In this document: positions 62,243-64,000 of the stretch, one piece after another
Layout of the letters: each line of letters begins with the position of its first letter
Position numbering within the stretch: the stretch's first letter is position 1
From: Rubripirellula reticaptiva
GTDB lineage: Bacteria > Planctomycetota > Planctomycetia > Pirellulales > Pirellulaceae
Direction: 5' to 3'
Assembly (NCBI RefSeq): GCF_007860175.1
Contig: NZ_SJPX01000001.1
Coordinates: 1,612,001 to 1,676,000 of the forward strand
Length of the DNA: 64,000 nt
The notes under the pieces: generated by a model
The model's database searches: none
What the model saw: only the letters and a program-made list of their open reading frames with translations
What the model was told of the DNA's origin: nothing
Translations under genes and position numbers: made by a program

Positions 62243-62971
62243 CTAGCATCGCGTGGGCCGCCAAGCTTGGACGTCGACGGGCGCGGCGAACAACAAGTGT
62301 GGTTCGGCTTGAAAGTCAAAATTGGTTGCGTTCCCCATTGTGTTCTGCCGGAGTTGCCAGCTTGCGTTCCGTAATTGCCAAGGTGGATGAAAGATCTCGC
62401 CACGATAGATCGCATCACGCTTGTTGGCGCTGTACAGGCAATACCGCGCCGTCAGCCAGTGCTCGAGTGTCCCCGGTTCTGCATGGAACACGTCACCGAG
62501 AGGCCGATACGTTGCGTCGAAAATTGCGGCTGGTTCGCGTCGGTGAGTTCGGTCTGAACGATACGTGATTTCACCGTTGCTCGCTTTTGTCGCAATCGAC
62601 ATGTTGGCGTCCATGTAAGGCAGATTGAACGTTTTCCTTGCAATGCGAACCGCGACCGGATTGGCGGCATCGAGGGAATAGAACCAGACTCCTGGTTTGC
62701 CGTCTTTGATCACATAGGTTCGGACATTCAGTTCAAGAAAGCGACTCAGCCACGGGACTGCGGGACATCCTCGTGGCGCGACATCGGACATCTGAAACGG
62801 TACCACTCCCACCCACGCTTGCCCGCCGAAAGTGTCGACTTCTAATCCCGCCGGCAACTTGCTCGCAATCAGATCAGCATCGATCGGCCAGTGGGCGAAC
62901 AGCAACTCGGACCACTGCATGCGCATGATCCACGGCGACGACGGCAGTGGCCAAGTTCGGTCATCGTTCAT
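62243..62971 (-). CDS. DUF2071 (YqjF-like) protein
   Basis: A 242-residue cytoplasmic protein. The DUF2071 hallmark blocks are WSELLFAHWPIDADLIASKLP, AWVGVVPFQM, ELNVRTYV, GVWFYSLDAANPVAV and NLPYMDANM. The family (acetoacetate decarboxylase-like fold) has no firm function. The ATG at 62971 is used instead of a TTG three codons upstream. Located between the Kelch gene and the RND pump. Confidence 0.85.
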   Translation of the reverse strand: MNDDRTWPLPSSPWIMRMQWSELLFAHWPIDADLIASKLPAGLEVDTFGGQAWVGVVPFQMSDVAPRGCPAVPWLSRFLELNVRTYVIKDGKPGVWFYSLDAANPVAVRIARKTFNLPYMDANMSIATKASNGEITYRSDRTHRREPAAIFDATYRPLGDVFHAEPGTLEHWLTARYCLYSANKRDAIYRGEIFHPPWQLRNASWQLRQNTMGNATNFDFQAEPHLLFAAPVDVQAWRPTRC

Positions 62972-63078
62972 TAAACACAAACCGGATGGAGTTCAGGAAT
63001 ACGGCGTATCAGTTTGCTGATTGAATTGGAATGCAGGCACTCGGCCCGCCGTACTAACCGTAATTTCCGTTCTTTCGA

Positions 63079-64000
63079 TCACCGGTTGGCAACTGGCGCC
63101 CAGTACCATCGCGCTGCCGCTTTGGTGTGTCTGCCCACGTCGGCTCCGATCAGAACCACGCAAGGCACCATGTACAAGGTGATCACCGTTGCAAACAGGA
63201 CTCCAAAGGCAAGCGATACCGCCATCGGGATCAAGAATTGGGCTTGGATCGACTCGTCCATCATCAAGGGCAGCAGACCCATGAATGTTGTGATCGAGGT
63301 TAAGAAGATGGGACGAAACCGTTTGCCGCCTGCTTCGAGTGCCGCATCATGCAGCGACACACCACTTGCTTGGCGTCGATTGATGTAGTCGACCATAACG
63401 AGCGTGTCGTTGACTGCGATGCCAGCGAGCGCCAGCATGCCAAAAATCGAAAGGTACGATGGCGTCAGGTCCAGCAGGATGTGGCCTACCAGTGCGCCGA
63501 TGATTGCGAAGGGAACCGCCAGCAAGACATAGATAGGCTGTACCAATGACTTTAACGCAATCGCCAGCAATCCGTAAAGCGTCAACATCAGCAGCGTCGC
63601 GCCGACGATCGTTTGCCGTTTCGTCTTCTCGGCTTCGGCGACGTAGCCAAGGAACTGGTACGAGAGGCCATTTTTTAGGCACATCGCATCGAGTTTGGGA
63701 GCTAGTTCCTTTGAAATGCCGACCACGTCAACGGTCTCGTCGACTGGTTGAGCGCCCAATCGAATGATTTCTGCGCGCTCGTTACGCTCGACGTGCGATG
63801 GCGCTTTCACAAGATTGATCTCAGCGATCGTTTCCAGTGGTACCTCGGCGCCGCGCGGTGTCCGAATTCTCATGCGATCAAGCGTGTGTAGCGATTGCCT
63901 CGCCTCAAGCGGCAATCGTACCATCACGCGAACGTCGTCGACTCCGCGTTGCAGTCGCTGAGCTTCCTCGCCAAAGAATGCTTGGCGAATTTGGCTAGCC
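63079..64000 (-). CDS. RND efflux permease (AcrB/HAE1 family), C-terminal part
   Basis: The last ~307 codons of an RND-family inner-membrane pump that continues past the right edge. At the edge the reading is ...AFFGEEAQRLQRGVDDVRVM, a HAE1 phrase. Then GYVAEAEKTKRQTIVG, the helix block LLLAVPFAIIGALVGHILLDL, GIAVNDTLVMVDYINR and ITLYMVPCVVLI identify the C-terminal membrane half. It exports small molecules with a periplasmic adaptor and an outer-membrane channel; whether the substrate is an organic or a metal cannot be told from this part. The next plus-strand direction region holds no adaptor gene. Confidence 0.9.
   Translation of the reverse strand, partial: ASQIRQAFFGEEAQRLQRGVDDVRVMVRLPLEARQSLHTLDRMRIRTPRGAEVPLETIAEINLVKAPSHVERNERAEIIRLGAQPVDETVDVVGISKELAPKLDAMCLKNGLSYQFLGYVAEAEKTKRQTIVGATLLMLTLYGLLAIALKSLVQPIYVLLAVPFAIIGALVGHILLDLTPSYLSIFGMLALAGIAVNDTLVMVDYINRRQASGVSLHDAALEAGGKRFRPIFLTSITTFMGLLPLMMDESIQAQFLIPMAVSLAFGVLFATVITLYMVPCVVLIGADVGRHTKAAARWYWAPVANR

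Noticed and set aside
1-64000. CRISPR arrays, tRNA/rRNA genes, prophage genes
   Set aside because: No regularly spaced repeats, cloverleaf-like sequences, rRNA-like blocks or phage structural genes were seen by eye; a tRNAscan and CRISPR search would settle it.

Overview
The window looks like a piece of a planctomycete chromosome, most likely a marine Pirellulaceae (Rhodopirellula/Rubripirellula type). The evidence is the protein content: a giant planctomycete cytochrome with a C-x-x-C-H heme site, a secreted sulfatase, a DUF1559 pseudopilin-like protein, a LEPR-type surface protein, an FG-GAP/CRTAC1 lipoprotein, many planctomycete-only hypotheticals, weak Shine-Dalgarno sequences and occasional GTG/TTG starts. 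No tRNA, rRNA, CRISPR array, prophage or intact insertion sequence was seen.

Layout. 1-8.5 kb: the 3' end of a TIGR03032-like gene, a cytochrome/ThuA fusion and, divergent from it, a 1183-residue protein that I read as a PPi-type PEP carboxykinase, then nagB. 8.5-12.5 kb: an HD phosphohydrolase translationally coupled to nagB, a zinc-ribbon membrane protein, TrmL and small envelope genes. 12.5-16.8 kb: a plus-strand run of envelope/secreted genes in which three are visibly broken (an in-frame TAG, a frameshift plus TGA, and a 14-bp tandem duplication). 16.8-20.4 kb: a divergent module of three helical proteins, ending in a textbook terminator. 20.5-27.1 kb: a six-gene catabolic operon (sulfatase, MFS carrier, cyclase-family enzyme, OtnK-like kinase, OtnC-like aldolase, IDH/IPMDH-family dehydrogenase). 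27.0-33.1 kb: on the minus strand a YeiH-type anion exporter with a small partner, the CRTAC1-like lipoprotein, a rhodanese, hisG and hisE. 33.4-39.2 kb: a glycan locus with three glycosyltransferases and three methyltransferases. 39.6-43.4 kb: a 1246-residue mosaic surface protein. 43.4-53 kb: a HugZ-like protein, a DtxR-type regulator behind glutamate dehydrogenase, a phospholipase C-like/HhH fusion, MscS, a radical SAM protein and a CvpA-like protein. 53-64 kb: secreted hypotheticals, a CAP protein, hisH, a Cys/His-rich set that may handle metals (TRASH-like lipoprotein, DUF4198, DUF1559, Cys-rich membrane protein), a Kelch protein, DUF2071 and the C-terminal part of an RND efflux pump that runs off the right edge.

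How the genes fit together. The clearest functional unit is 20.5-27.1 kb: the secreted sulfatase would desulfate an external substrate, the MFS protein would import an organic acid, and the four cytoplasmic enzymes resemble tetronate (C4 sugar acid) catabolism ending in CO2 and a triose phosphate. The neighbouring YeiH-family exporter could dispose of sulfur oxyanions, but that link is inference. The broken-gene cluster at 14.3-16.8 kb and the PPi-PEPCK-like gene are the other items most worth checking.
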